From: CAWUKT01 sp963923035
GTDB lineage: Bacteria; Bacteroidota; Bacteroidia; J057; JADKCL01
NCBI GenBank assembly: GCA_963923035.1
Contig: CAWUKT010000025.1
Coordinates: 17,897 to 81,896 of the forward strand
Direction: 5' to 3'
DNA: 64,000 bases
The translations under genes were made by a program, and so were the position numbers. This document shows, piece after piece, positions 1-9,089 of the stretch. Position 1 is the first letter of the stretch. Each line of letters begins with the position of its first letter. The notes under the pieces were generated by a model. The model was not told the DNA's origin, did not search any database, and saw only the letters and a list, made by a program, of their open reading frames with translations.

Positions 1-1954
1 CGCCGCCGTCGCCGCCTTGGGCATTCGGAGTCACAGTAATGGTCACCCCGGAGATGTCAATCGCAAACGGCACATTCAGGATGCCACCGGGACCGCCCGT
101 GGCGGTCGGTCCTGTTCCTGCATTTCCACCCGCCTCATAAAAGAGGGGCAACGCCGAGGTTCCCCCCAGGCCAGCACCGGCGCCACCGCCACCGCCAGCT
201 CCGAAGTTGATCGTACCGAGCACCGGAATGCTGACGATTTCCAGGGCCACCGAGGCGCCACCGCCACCACCACCGTAGATGTTGCCATCCAGGTTGTCGA
301 TATTGGTGCGGGTCGTCAGGTGAATCGCGTCTCCCCCATCGTCGCCAGGATCACCAAAGGTCGTGAAGCTACCTCCGGATCCGCCATCGCCTCCGCGGGC
401 CAGGATACTGCCCCGGTTGCGGATGCCCACCTGAGAGTTGGCCGCCAGGTTGCCCGTCGTCAGCGCCGGAGCGGTCGTCGACGAAGCCGTCACCTGGATG
501 CCCTGGGGCACTTCCAGCACCACACAAATGGGAATATTGGTGGGAAGGTTGTTCGCCGCCTGAAGGTCGTAGTCCTGTTGCGGCGTATTCAAGGTCACTT
601 CGAAGCAGGAATCGATGGTCACCTCAAAGATTTGAATCTTGATCCGGTCCCCACAGACGGCCTGTACCGCAATGGGATAGGTCCCCGGCTCGGCAAAGAC
701 ATCGGCCTCCACCGTCAGGCGACTGGTTCCCGATGCAAAGACGGAATAATTGCTCAGGGTAGCCGTGGCTCCCGCGGGCAGGTTGTGCAGCAGGAACATG
801 GCAATGCCCTGGGGATTACCGGTCGTTTGGTTCAGGGTGATATTGGTGCCCGCCGTATCGATGGTTGTACGGTTGATGATGCCGGCGGTATCGGAAATCG
901 AGATGTCGAAGACACAGTCGTCACAGCTTTCCTGAAATACGGCCAGCCAGCACTCGCCATTGAAGTATTGGAGCAGGCTGTCGGTGACATTGTAAATGAC
1001 CAGTCCGTCGGCGGCGTTGAGGATCGCGTCGCGCTGTTGGGTGGTCATGCGAGGGGGCAGGAAGCCCTTTTCCGTGGAATTCAATTCCAGGATGGCGCTG
1101 GGATCGACGGTGGTCGTCCCAATGCCCACGGAGCCGGTGTCCCGGACGGCATCACTGCCGATCAGGGTCCACACAATGTTGTTAATGGTGTCTCCGATGA
1201 TAGAAATGCCATTTCCGGCCGTGAGGACCATGCCCGAGCTGTCCGGCGCGGGGATCCACTGGCCAATGCCAGCGTCGTACTTGAGGACGTCACCGGCCTG
1301 GGGAGCCGAACCAGAAACCGGGGTCCCCTGGATGCCCACCACAGTGAGGCTGTCGATCCCGACGGCGTCGCCGGTGTGGGGAATCGTCGAAAAGACGGTT
1401 CCCGTCAATGTCATGCCCGCGCCAGCGGTATAGGTCGTATTGGTATCGTTGGATAGGGTCCATTGGGTGCCATCCCAGCGGATGATCTGACCCGGCAAAA
1501 CGCCCACGGTATTGACATCGATCAGATCGTTGAGGCTCAAGTCCACACTACCGGCTTTGTCGGCGTAGAGGGCGAAGGGAGCGGACAGCAATTCGGAGGT
1601 GCCCATCAGGAAATAAGAGGTTCCGCCATTGGGGTCCATTTCGACTTGCAGCCATTGGTCCGTATCCTCCCAAACAATCCCGGCAAAGGTGCCGGTTACA
1701 GCGATGCCCCGGCCCACCTGGATCGTGAACAGTCCGAATTGGTTGGTCGTGACTGTATGGGTCTCGGTATACTCCACCGGGCCGAATGGACCACCTTTCT
1801 TGATGGTGAAGCGCAGGCCGATGGCTTGGTTGACCAAGGCTTGCCCGTTGATGTCCCGGGCGATGGCCTGGTAGTTCAGGGCATCGGGGGCTTGGGCAAA
1901 GGTCATGGAACTGGTCAAGAGCAAGCCGACCAGCAGGGTCCAGAAGTATTTCAT
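1..1954 (-). CDS. Secreted glycine-rich tail-fibre-like protein (3' end outside window)
   Basis: The reading frame is open from an ATG at 1954 to the window edge (651 codons), so the C-terminus is missing. Residues 1-20 are a signal peptide ending in TFAQ. They are followed by the pattern 'APDALNYQAIARDINGQ', common at the N-terminus of Bacteroidota cell-surface or tail-fibre-like proteins. The middle contains 'SVGIGTTTVDPSAILELNS' and 'GFLPPRMTTQQRDAI', also typical of that group. The last roughly 130 residues are rich in glycine (for example GGGGGGAS). The start lies 2 bp after the stop of the upstream T9SS gene, so the two are probably co-transcribed. The function is unknown; a surface or adhesive role is inference. 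A glycine-rich secreted protein also begins at the other end of the window. Confidence 0.8.
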   Translation of the reverse strand, partial: MKYFWTLLVGLLLTSSMTFAQAPDALNYQAIARDINGQALVNQAIGLRFTIKKGGPFGPVEYTETHTVTTNQFGLFTIQVGRGIAVTGTFAGIVWEDTDQWLQVEMDPNGGTSYFLMGTSELLSAPFALYADKAGSVDLSLNDLIDVNTVGVLPGQIIRWDGTQWTLSNDTNTTYTAGAGMTLTGTVFSTIPHTGDAVGIDSLTVVGIQGTPVSGSAPQAGDVLKYDAGIGQWIPAPDSSGMVLTAGNGISIIGDTINNIVWTLIGSDAVRDTGSVGIGTTTVDPSAILELNSTEKGFLPPRMTTQQRDAILNAADGLVIYNVTDSLLQYFNGECWLAVFQESCDDCVFDISISDTAGIINRTTIDTAGTNITLNQTTGNPQGIAMFLLHNLPAGATATLSNYSVFASGTSRLTVEADVFAEPGTYPIAVQAVCGDRIKIQIFEVTIDSCFEVTLNTPQQDYDLQAANNLPTNIPICVVLEVPQGIQVTASSTTAPALTTGNLAANSQVGIRNRGSILARGGDGGSGGSFTTFGDPGDDGGDAIHLTTRTNIDNLDGNIYGGGGGGASVALEIVSIPVLGTINFGAGGGGGAGAGLGGTSALPLFYEAGGNAGTGPTATGGPGGILNVPFAIDISGVTITVTPNAQGGDGG

Positions 1955-1956
1955 TG

Positions 1957-2487
1957 TCAGTACTTAATCACGTTTATCTTATGGTAGCTCACATGCTCGG
2001 CACCCCGCTTGGGCGACTCGTAGACCACCCGGAGCATGTACATTCCCTGCGCCAATCCTTCCAATTGGAGCTGGTCTTCCCGCAGTCCACCGGTATACCG
2101 GGTTTCCTGAACCGGCAATACTGCCACGCCATTGAGGTTGATCATTTGGAGGCTCAGTTCGCCGGGGTAGCGCAACTGGTAACGGATGTTCAGGTGGTCG
2201 CTGGCGGGGTTAGGGAAAATCACAAACTCTTCCATGATCTCAGCCGCATCGGCCACGTTGATGGCGGTGACTTCCGGCTGTTGAAAACCTTGGGTCAGGA
2301 AATGTTGATTCGCGAAAAAGGTTTCCACCATCGACATTTCCCCTACCGTAAAGGAAAGGGAAGCCCCCGCGGCGGAGTTCTCGAAGTAGTCACCAGCGGA
2401 CGCGTATACAAATGGTGTCACCGACTGGGCGGAAACAAACCAAAAGCATCCAAGGGCCCCAAGAAATAATCCTAAATGTTTGATCAT
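1957..2487 (-). CDS. Small T9SS type A sorting-domain protein
   Basis: This is a 176-residue secreted protein. Residues 1-20 form a signal peptide ending in SAQ. About residues 20-75 form a short domain with 'FTVGEMSMVET' and 'LTQGFQQPEV', a pattern often found just before T9SS signals. The rest is a T9SS type A C-terminal domain with 'FPNPASDHLNIRY', an internal 'INLNG' and a terminal 'GMYMLRV...INVIKY'. Such domains direct export across the outer membrane and are usually cleaved. The cargo part is so small that the protein may be little more than a sorting module. It precedes the glycine-rich gene by 2 bp and follows the sigma-factor gene by 124 bp. Confidence 0.85.
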   Translation of the reverse strand: MIKHLGLFLGALGCFWFVSAQSVTPFVYASAGDYFENSAAGASLSFTVGEMSMVETFFANQHFLTQGFQQPEVTAINVADAAEIMEEFVIFPNPASDHLNIRYQLRYPGELSLQMINLNGVAVLPVQETRYTGGLREDQLQLEGLAQGMYMLRVVYESPKRGAEHVSYHKINVIKY

Positions 2488-2611
2488 GGGATAAGCATCT
2501 CTGTTTCTGCAATTTGGAGAAAGTCAGAGACAAAGTCAAAGCAAGTCATCCACCGGCTGTCCTCATTTCAAGGCTTTCCAGATCGTTCCAATGGGGGATT
2601 TCTACCGCGCT

Positions 2612-3232
2612 TCAGGAGTAGAGACTGTCAAGGAAATCGGGGTGCTGGCGGAGAAAGTCAAGGACCTTTCTCATGCACTTGCATTTCCGGACCTTGGTGA
2701 CATTTTCATTGGCGTAGCCGAGGCGAATGGCGATGGACTCCAGGCTGTATCCTTTGAAATAATATTGCCTTAGAATCTGTCCGCACTTGCCCGGCAGGCT
2801 GTCCAACAGTTGCCCCATGGTTTGGCTCCGCTCGAGGGCCAACAGGGGAAACAAAACCGAATCTTCCTCCAGTTCGTCTTTGCAATGTCCTTCCTCCAGG
2901 CGTTCCATGCCCCGGTACTTGGAGCGGCACATTTCTTTCCAACGAAACCGGCAGATTTGATACAGGTAGGTATCCAGGGCGCATTCTCCCTGGAATTTCC
3001 CCGCCCTCAACTGAACGAGAAGCCGCTCCATGCCATCCTGCACCAGGTCCCAGCTGTCCATTTCCGGCTCCGGTCCCCATACCACCCAATTCAACAGGCG
3101 GGGCCTGACCCGCGCATAGAGCTGCCGCACCGGGCGATAGCCCTCCGGTCCAGGCGTCAAAAGTGCGGCAATGATTTCGTCGTCGGAAAAGGTCCGATGG
3201 GGGGAATTCTCTCCCCAACAGTTCCTACACAT
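2612..3232 (-). CDS. ECF-type RNA polymerase sigma factor
   Basis: The protein has 206 residues from the chosen ATG at 3232, which is preceded by a purine-rich GGAGGGGGG. An upstream in-frame ATG at 3268 would add 12 residues. Region 2 is recognisable by 'SWDLVQDGMERLLVQL' and 'ALDTYLYQICRFRWKEM'. Region 4 is recognisable by 'LLDSLPGKCGQILRQYYF' followed by a helix-turn-helix, 'GYSLESIAIRLGYANENVTK'. It would direct core polymerase to a specific promoter set. The N-terminus has cysteines (MCRNCWG) but not a clear zinc-binding motif. No anti-sigma factor is adjacent. The T9SS gene pair downstream on the same strand may be a target, but this is inference. Confidence 0.85.
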   Translation of the reverse strand: MCRNCWGENSPHRTFSDDEIIAALLTPGPEGYRPVRQLYARVRPRLLNWVVWGPEPEMDSWDLVQDGMERLLVQLRAGKFQGECALDTYLYQICRFRWKEMCRSKYRGMERLEEGHCKDELEEDSVLFPLLALERSQTMGQLLDSLPGKCGQILRQYYFKGYSLESIAIRLGYANENVTKVRKCKCMRKVLDFLRQHPDFLDSLYS

Positions 3233-3900
3233 GGCCCCCCTCCATTTCCATTTTCCCCAACTTCGCATCCATCGACCTTGAAACCATTTCTTGCCCCTCT
3301 GACTTCATACCTCCACGCAATTCCCATACGGAAGGAACTGCCAGCAATAACAATCCTTTCATTTGACAATAATGTTACGGTTTAAAAAAATCCAAAAGTC
3401 GCCCGCTGATTCACAGCGGGATAAGCATTTAATCCGTTAAGCATGGAGGAATTACCTCCCAATTTTCACCGGCCGAAATCCTGCGGAGATACCCTCAGGC
3501 GCTCCCGGGCTTCCCTTCCAAAGGCAAAAAGAAAGGATGCCCATCAGGCAATAAATCATAATTGAGGTGCTTTCTCACTCATTCCACCCCTTCGGCCCTT
3601 GTTCTAAGTCTGTAAGTAGACAATGAATTGACAAAAGTTCAATTAAACTATACTCCTGACCACTAGACTCCAAGAACGGATTTTTCGATTTGTCCGAATA
3701 ATCTTCAAGATTTTTGTAATTTTTCACCAGACGCTATGGGTGACAACCCTATTACTTGTCAATACTCGTTAACTAGATCAGACGGCGAAATCAGTTTCGA
3801 ATTACACTTTGCTTGCCTCATAGGTATTTTTTCAAAGAAAGAGAGAACAAAAGCAAGAACGCCTGAACTCGATCAATTTGTCCTGAACTAACAACTGGAT
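3233..3900. other. Intergenic region, AT-rich towards its right side
   Basis: No convincing gene is present. The left third flanks the sigma-factor gene. The 3600-3880 part is AT-rich and probably carries the promoter of the gene at 3901. A hairpin lies at 3402-3420 and is listed separately. I see no tRNA or repeat array. Confidence 0.5.
3402..3420 (-). terminator. Orphan hairpin with U-tract on the minus strand
   Basis: CCCGCTG / CAGCGGG is a perfect 7-bp stem with a 5-nt loop. Read on the minus strand it is followed within about 20 nt by a T-rich run (plus-strand A-run at 3384-3390). No annotated minus-strand gene ends here, so it may terminate a small untranslated transcript or be fortuitous. 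Confidence 0.35.
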
Positions 3901-5382
3901 ATGGCTCAAAAAAAACTGTTTTTATTGCTGGGGGAACTGGATGGGAAGGACCTCAAACAATTCAATCAATTCTTGCAGTCCGGGCTGGAGCGGGTGCAGC
4001 CCCGCGAATTGAACGCCTGGAATACGTTGTATCAGCTCATAGAAGAAGCTGGTTTCAGCGCTCAGATCGATTGGGTTGGGTTGGAAGAAAAAGGCCCTAA
4101 AATGGACCGGAGGGTGGAATCTCAATTGTCCCAACTCCTGCAAAACTACATCGAATACCAGCAATTCAGGTCCAGCCGTGGCCTCCGCCATCTCGTTCGG
4201 CTTCAGGCCTTTAACCGGGATCACCTGAAAAAATTCTTTGATCAGCTGTACAAGAAATCGGATAAGGAACTGGGCAAGAAAAACAGCCGAACTCTCCTCC
4301 TCTCCCACGCGATCCAGGAAGAACAAGCCATTTTCCAGAGCCGCAAGACCGGCCGCCAACCCCGCGAAAGCCTGGAACGCATCAATTCCTCTTTCGACAA
4401 CTATTTCCTCGCCCAAAAACTCAAATACGCCTGCGCGCTCCTCACCCAGAAGGACATCTTCGCCAACCGCGACCAGAATCCCCATTTTCCCCTGATTGAC
4501 ACCATCGTCGCCTACCTCACCGAAATCGAGGATACCGATCCGGCCCGCGACTACGATCCCCTCGTCTGGATGTTCCTCCAGGTCTACCGCCTCCTCAATC
4601 GGCTCCCCGAAGAGACCGACCGGGCCATGGACCGCCTGATCCAACTGCTCGACCAGCACAGCGACGATTATACCCTCGATGAGGTCCGCGACCTCAATCA
4701 GCACGTGATCAATTATTGTATCCGGAACATCCTCACCTACAATTCCCAGCACCACATTGCCGTGCTGGCCAACCGCTACCATATCTTATTGGAAAAGGGG
4801 CTCCTGCTCAACCGGGAAGGGAAATTGTCGCCGAACCACTTCAAGAATATCTCCATGATCATGGCCCGGAACCGGGAAGCGGAATGGCTCGACCAATTCA
4901 TCGAAGGCTATTCCGGTCGCCTGACGGGCCCGAAAGATACCGGTGCCCCGGAATTCGGGCGGGGCATCCTGAAATTCTTTCAGGGCGATTACAAGACGTC
5001 CCGCAAGTACTTCGAGGACGTCCTGACCCACCACGAAGACGTGTTTTTCGGCCTGGATGCCCGCGTATACATCACCCGCACCATTTTCTACGAGCGCAAG
5101 ACCAATCCCGATTGGTGGATCGAATTGGACAAGTTCCTGGCCTCATTTCGGATGGCCATGCGGCGGCGGCGCGACCTCATTTCGGAGTTCCACATCAACA
5201 ACTACCTCGAATATATCCGGGCACTGACCCAGATGAGCCGCTTGGTGGAGGTTCCGGTAAAGAAGGAGCAGTGGAAAGGGTTAATAGAATTGAAGGAGGA
5301 GCTGAAGGGACGGGAAAATGTGGGGGGAAAGGTCTGGTTGATGGAGCAATTGGAAATATTGATGGAAGAAAACAGGGCTTGA
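3901..5382 (+). CDS. Conserved alpha-helical protein of unknown function
   Basis: This 493-residue protein has no signal peptide or membrane segment and is predicted to be almost entirely helical. It starts 'MAQKKLFLLLGELDGKDLKQ' and is rich in charged and aromatic residues. Helical-hairpin spacing in the second half ('ILKFFQGDYKTSRKYFEDVL') resembles TPR-like repeats. I recognise no catalytic motif and do not assign a function. The start is the ATG after a purine-rich stretch in a long AT-rich upstream region. The gene converges on the T9SS gene at 5414 with only 31 bp between stops and has no neighbour in operon arrangement. A scaffold or regulatory role is possible but unsupported. Confidence 0.75.
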   Translation: MAQKKLFLLLGELDGKDLKQFNQFLQSGLERVQPRELNAWNTLYQLIEEAGFSAQIDWVGLEEKGPKMDRRVESQLSQLLQNYIEYQQFRSSRGLRHLVRLQAFNRDHLKKFFDQLYKKSDKELGKKNSRTLLLSHAIQEEQAIFQSRKTGRQPRESLERINSSFDNYFLAQKLKYACALLTQKDIFANRDQNPHFPLIDTIVAYLTEIEDTDPARDYDPLVWMFLQVYRLLNRLPEETDRAMDRLIQLLDQHSDDYTLDEVRDLNQHVINYCIRNILTYNSQHHIAVLANRYHILLEKGLLLNREGKLSPNHFKNISMIMARNREAEWLDQFIEGYSGRLTGPKDTGAPEFGRGILKFFQGDYKTSRKYFEDVLTHHEDVFFGLDARVYITRTIFYERKTNPDWWIELDKFLASFRMAMRRRRDLISEFHINNYLEYIRALTQMSRLVEVPVKKEQWKGLIELKEELKGRENVGGKVWLMEQLEILMEENRA

Positions 5383-5413
5383 TCAGGTCCCTGTCTTCTT
5401 CCCAAGGGTCAGG

Positions 5414-6310
5414 CTATTTCCGTTGCAGTTGGATTTGGCGTCGGAAAATGGTGCCGTCAGCGTGTCGCAGTCCGAGGACATAGGTTCCCGGCGCCAGGTT
5501 CAGGCTCGGCGAGGTCCATTCGGTGTTGGCCGGACGCCAATGCCCGACTTGCTGGCCCTGGAGATTCCAGAGGTAAACGTCAGCCACGGGTTGGTCTCCA
5601 CTTCGGATCGAAAGTTGATCGACCACGGGGTTGGGGTAGACTTCGAGCTGGCTCAGGTGTTCGTCCAAGGACTCTTCGGTGGTCGTGGAGGACCATTTGA
5701 AGGCATCGAGATTATCCTCCATCACAATCCCGCCTGCGGTCGGAATCCGCAAGCTCGCCTGGGCATCCCCTTTGACGTAGATCTTCCCAATCAATCCATG
5801 GCCGCTGGCCGAACCACAGTTGTCTACGGACAAAATCAGGTGGATTTCATCCCGGGTGCCATTCAGCGAGGCGTTGGCAGAGACATTGGCGCCGGCCCAG
5901 CTTTCGTCGACGTCGGTCACCAGAAAGGAGCCGGAATCCAGACCGCGACTCAGTTCAAGGTCCACTTCCAGGCCGTGGAAATCCGTAAGTGAATCGGTGG
6001 ACTCACCCAGATAAATCTCAATTTCCCAATCGTACGTATGCTCAGAGTCGAGCTTCTGGACCTCAGTCCGGAAGGTATAATTGCTCAGGTCATACGCAGT
6101 GGTGTCACAGGCGTCGGCGCTGGCCCAAAGGCAAATGGCCAGCAAAAACACCAGACAGATTCGTGTCACATAGCGAAAATAATTGGCGCCTCGGGGCGCA
6201 CCGACCACAGTGTCGGCTTCGTACGGAAAGTTTTCCAAACTCTCAATTTTCTCGGTCAAGGCAATAGGGGTTCCTTGGGCAGGAATCGCCCCAATCAATT
6301 GTTTGTTCAC
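5414..6310 (-). CDS. T9SS type A sorting-domain protein with long N-terminal extension
   Basis: The protein has 298 residues. The C-terminus is a T9SS type A domain ('LEVYPNPVVDQLSIR', 'LWNLQGQQVG', 'GTYVLGLRHADG'). The middle (about 75-200) is a beta-rich domain with 'FHGLEVDLELSRG' and 'LIGKIYVKGDA', resembling a cohesin- or dockerin-partner-like beta sandwich; that assignment is weak. Unusually, the hydrophobic export segment 'ICLVFLLAICLWASADA' lies at residues 51-67 behind a 50-residue polar leader that starts at the only in-frame ATG. The leader may be a genuine long signal-peptide n-region, or the true start may be a non-ATG codon nearer the hydrophobic core. Confidence 0.75.
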   Translation of the reverse strand: MNKQLIGAIPAQGTPIALTEKIESLENFPYEADTVVGAPRGANYFRYVTRICLVFLLAICLWASADACDTTAYDLSNYTFRTEVQKLDSEHTYDWEIEIYLGESTDSLTDFHGLEVDLELSRGLDSGSFLVTDVDESWAGANVSANASLNGTRDEIHLILSVDNCGSASGHGLIGKIYVKGDAQASLRIPTAGGIVMEDNLDAFKWSSTTTEESLDEHLSQLEVYPNPVVDQLSIRSGDQPVADVYLWNLQGQQVGHWRPANTEWTSPSLNLAPGTYVLGLRHADGTIFRRQIQLQRK

Positions 6311-6503
6311 GTTTTTTTGTACACTAAAATTTGAAAAAGTCGCCCTACTCTATTGTGCGCCGGGGCTTTTCGGACAACCACCCCGGGATTCGAACCACTT
6401 CTAAAGGCATTTAAAAAAGACTAAAAACCAATTTTCTGCATGCAATTCACCCTATTAGTGACTTTGGAGGGGAAAAGGTTAACGGGAACAATCAATTTTT
6501 TTC

Positions 6504-6534
6504 AAAAAAAATAAGGCCCCCATCAGGAAGCCTT
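6504..6534 (-). terminator. Rho-independent terminator of the CDGSH gene
   Basis: On the minus strand a 9-bp stem with two G-U pairs and a 4-nt loop is followed by A and eight Ts. It lies 30 bp after the stop of the CDGSH gene. Confidence 0.85.
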
Positions 6535-6564
6535 AGATAGCATGTTTTCAAACCGGGCTTTCGC

Positions 6565-6804
6565 TTACAACTTGGAATGGGAGCCATCGCAGAATGGCTG
6601 GCCGTTCGTATGCTTGCAACCGCAGAGGTAATAGGTCTTGGCCTCCGAGATGTCGACCTTGGAGGGAACAAAATCTGAGCCCTTGTGGGAGCCATCGCAC
6701 CAAGGTTGCTTGCTGCTGTTGCCACAGGTACACCACCAGTAGGTGCCGGGTTCAAGATCGACTCCGTAGGGAGCTTTTTGGGGGATGTTCGGGGAATCTG
6801 CCAT
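6565..6804 (-). CDS. Twin CDGSH-type iron-sulfur protein
   Basis: This is a 79-residue soluble protein with two CDGSH motifs. The first is 'CTCGNSSKQPWCDGSH' and the second 'CGCKHTNGQPFCDGSH'. Each supplies the three Cys and one His that bind a [2Fe-2S] cluster in the mitoNEET/CDGSH family, so each chain probably carries two clusters. Prokaryotic twin-motif members are compact and cytoplasmic. Their role is usually described as redox or cluster transfer, but is not settled. The protein has no membrane anchor. The gene stands alone, with its own terminator and about 120 bp upstream shared with the divergent gene at 6924. Confidence 0.93.
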   Translation of the reverse strand: MADSPNIPQKAPYGVDLEPGTYWWCTCGNSSKQPWCDGSHKGSDFVPSKVDISEAKTYYLCGCKHTNGQPFCDGSHSKL

Positions 6805-6923
6805 GAATTTCGCTGTTAAGTCAATACCATATTCAATGTCACAACATCAGAATTCGCCATTTGGTTCACTTTTCCTGCCTTTTTCCTATCTTTAATTGAC
6901 ATTCAAGCTGATCCCAACCGGTT

Positions 6924-9035
6924 ATGCGCATCATTTGCTTCCTCTTGCTCTCGGTCGTCTCCCTTTCCGGACAACCGCTTCCGGAAGCATTTCGGGCCTC
7001 AGATTTTGCCCGGACGGTAGGCCTGCGCGAACCTGTCCCCTCCCAACGCATTTGCCGGGACTTTTTTGAGGTCCTCGCCGAACACAATGTGCCTCCGCCC
7101 CCAATGGTCGAAGGTCGCTATTACATCACCAACGAAATCGACCTCGCCACCCAGCTGCTTTCTCCGGTGTACAACCGCCATGTCCTCTGGGTCCTGCATT
7201 TTCCGCCTGGCACCTACGAACTGACCCGCCAACAAGAAATTCTCTACGACAACCTCGTGATCCAGGGCGAGGGCCCTGGCCAAACCCACTTCGTGGCCAA
7301 TGAAGGCATTGGCAACTGCTTCAATGTGCTGGGACGCATCGACGAGGACCAGGCTTGGGTCGTCCACGGCCAGGACGGCCAGTCGTGGTTCCACCTCTAC
7401 GAACGCCCCGAAGCGCCCGCTCCCCTATTCCCCGGCCAGTTCGTATTCCTGTCCCGTGCCGATCCCGCACCCAGTTGCAAACCCGCCAGCGTCGGGCAGA
7501 TCGTTCAGTTGGGGAACCGCAACGGTCCCCAATGGAGCACCACGCATCCCCTGCGCATCGATTTCCCCTCGGCTTCCGCCCGGCTCCAACCGATGAGACC
7601 CCGCCGCAATGTGGGCTTCGAAAACTTCAGCCTGGACGCCACCGGCCGGGATTTTGAATCGGCCCGGAGCCAGGCCAGCAATTTCTCCTTCCAATACGTG
7701 GTAAATGGCTGGGTCCGCGGCGTGGAAAGCGTGAAACCGCCCTACCAGCATGTCCGCATCGACAAATCGTCCAACATCGAAGTCTCGGGTTGCCACTTCC
7801 GGGATGCCCACCGCCACGATGGCGGCGGAGGCGGCCGTGGCTACGGAATCAATTTCCAGAATGCGGCCGGCGAATGCCTCATTGTCAACAATGTCTTCGA
7901 GCAGCTGCGGCACGCCATCGTCTTTCAATACGGCTCCAATGGCAATGCGGTCGCCTACAACTATACCCTGAACAATGAACCCGAGGGCGACAAGGGCCTT
8001 GAGGATTTGATTTTTCACGGGGCCTACCCGTTTCGGAACCTGGTCGAGGGGAATTCGGTGGAGGAAATCGAATTTGACCTGGCCAATGGCTGGAATGGGC
8101 CCTATAACCTGCTCTACCGGAACCACGTCCGCACCAAGGGCATTCGTTCCCAATCCAATTTGAGTACCGGGTGCCGGAAGTGGTCCCGGACCAAATCGAT
8201 TGCGGTGGTGGGCAATGTGACCGATCAATGCGTGAATTTGGCGCGGGGCGATCATTTTGAGGCGGTGAACCAGTCTTCGGGGGATCGGTGTTCCCCGGAT
8301 GCGGCCCCGCAGGATTGGCCGGCCAGCTGGATGTATGATGAACGGCCGGACTTCTTTCCAGCCGGGGTGCCGTGGCCGCAGGCGGGGCCGGATTCGGAGA
8401 ACCAGGACTTGAGTCCGGCGGGCTTGCGCTATTTGTCGGGCGGCGCGACGACGTATTGGGCAGGCGAGGATTGCCTGCCATGGGGTACCGGAGCTCCGTT
8501 TCGGGCGGAGGTCTATGTGGATACCTGCCGCGACAGCGGCGTGGACAGCCCCGGCAAGCTGATCCTCTGGATTCAAGGTGGCCAGGGTCCCTACGACATC
8601 CAATGGCCTCCCCAGTTGACTCCCAATGGCGATTTCTCCGCAATATTTACCGACAGCGGTCCTTATCAAATCCAGGTCCGGGACCGGCAGGGACAAGCCC
8701 TGAACCTTACGGGCGATTTACCCGATTGCATTCCTGCTGCTTTCCCTCCCTTTTCCTCCCATTCCAGCGCCCAGATTCCCTTTTTGGCCAGCATTTTCCC
8801 GAACCCCTCCTCCGGCCCCGCTCAAATTTTCCTCTGGCTTCCCTCCCACGCCCAGCCCTCCATTGACCTTTTTTCCTCCACCGGCCATTTCATTTCCTCC
8901 ATTTCCCTGCCCCAACCCCTCGCACCCGGCCACCACCGCATTGATTTACCTACGCCTACCTTCTCAACGGGCATCATGTACTGCCGCATCACCTGGAACG
9001 ATCAGGTCGAAGTCCTGAGGATCGTCCGGCAATGA
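6924..9035 (+). CDS. Secreted right-handed beta-helix protein with T9SS domain
   Basis: The protein has 703 residues. A signal peptide (residues 1-16, ending in LSG or SGQ) precedes a parallel beta-helix region (about 100-430) with 'NLVIQGEGPGQTHFVAN', 'IEVSGCHFRDAHRHDGG' and 'CLIVNNVFEQLRHAIVFQYG', patterns seen in pectate-lyase-fold proteins. A beta-sandwich segment around 540-610 and a T9SS type A tail ('IFPNPSSGPAQIFLW', 'TGIMYCRITWNDQVEVLRIV') follow. A polysaccharide lyase or glycan-binding role is plausible, but I cannot name catalytic residues. The codon choice changes to a C-rich pattern in the last 100 codons. A TATCTTTA element lies about 24 nt before the start. Confidence 0.85.
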   Translation: MRIICFLLLSVVSLSGQPLPEAFRASDFARTVGLREPVPSQRICRDFFEVLAEHNVPPPPMVEGRYYITNEIDLATQLLSPVYNRHVLWVLHFPPGTYELTRQQEILYDNLVIQGEGPGQTHFVANEGIGNCFNVLGRIDEDQAWVVHGQDGQSWFHLYERPEAPAPLFPGQFVFLSRADPAPSCKPASVGQIVQLGNRNGPQWSTTHPLRIDFPSASARLQPMRPRRNVGFENFSLDATGRDFESARSQASNFSFQYVVNGWVRGVESVKPPYQHVRIDKSSNIEVSGCHFRDAHRHDGGGGGRGYGINFQNAAGECLIVNNVFEQLRHAIVFQYGSNGNAVAYNYTLNNEPEGDKGLEDLIFHGAYPFRNLVEGNSVEEIEFDLANGWNGPYNLLYRNHVRTKGIRSQSNLSTGCRKWSRTKSIAVVGNVTDQCVNLARGDHFEAVNQSSGDRCSPDAAPQDWPASWMYDERPDFFPAGVPWPQAGPDSENQDLSPAGLRYLSGGATTYWAGEDCLPWGTGAPFRAEVYVDTCRDSGVDSPGKLILWIQGGQGPYDIQWPPQLTPNGDFSAIFTDSGPYQIQVRDRQGQALNLTGDLPDCIPAAFPPFSSHSSAQIPFLASIFPNPSSGPAQIFLWLPSHAQPSIDLFSSTGHFISSISLPQPLAPGHHRIDLPTPTFSTGIMYCRITWNDQVEVLRIVRQ

Positions 9036-9077
9036 GATGAATTTCGGAGGCGGGTAAAAATTGATGCGGAGAAGACC

Positions 9078-9085
9078 TATCTTTG
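9078..9085 (+). promoter_or_regulatory. Bacteroidota -7 element TATCTTTG
   Basis: This is an exact match to TAnnTTTG, ending 4 nt before the GTG start of the Sm-like gene. A TTG at 9061-9063 is a possible upstream element, although the spacing (14 nt) is short. The geometry predicts a leaderless or nearly leaderless mRNA. Confidence 0.6.
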
Positions 9086-9089
9086 CGGG

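Noticed and set aside
17..1456. Long open frame on the plus strand
   Set aside because: It is antisense to the minus-strand secreted-protein frame that runs from 1954 to the edge and has a signal peptide and family patterns. The plus-strand product has no recognisable domain.
6384..6398. GGGATTCGAACCAC, resembling a tRNA T-arm on the minus strand
   Set aside because: The flanks do not pair into a T-stem, and no acceptor, D or anticodon arms can be found. At most a fortuitous match.
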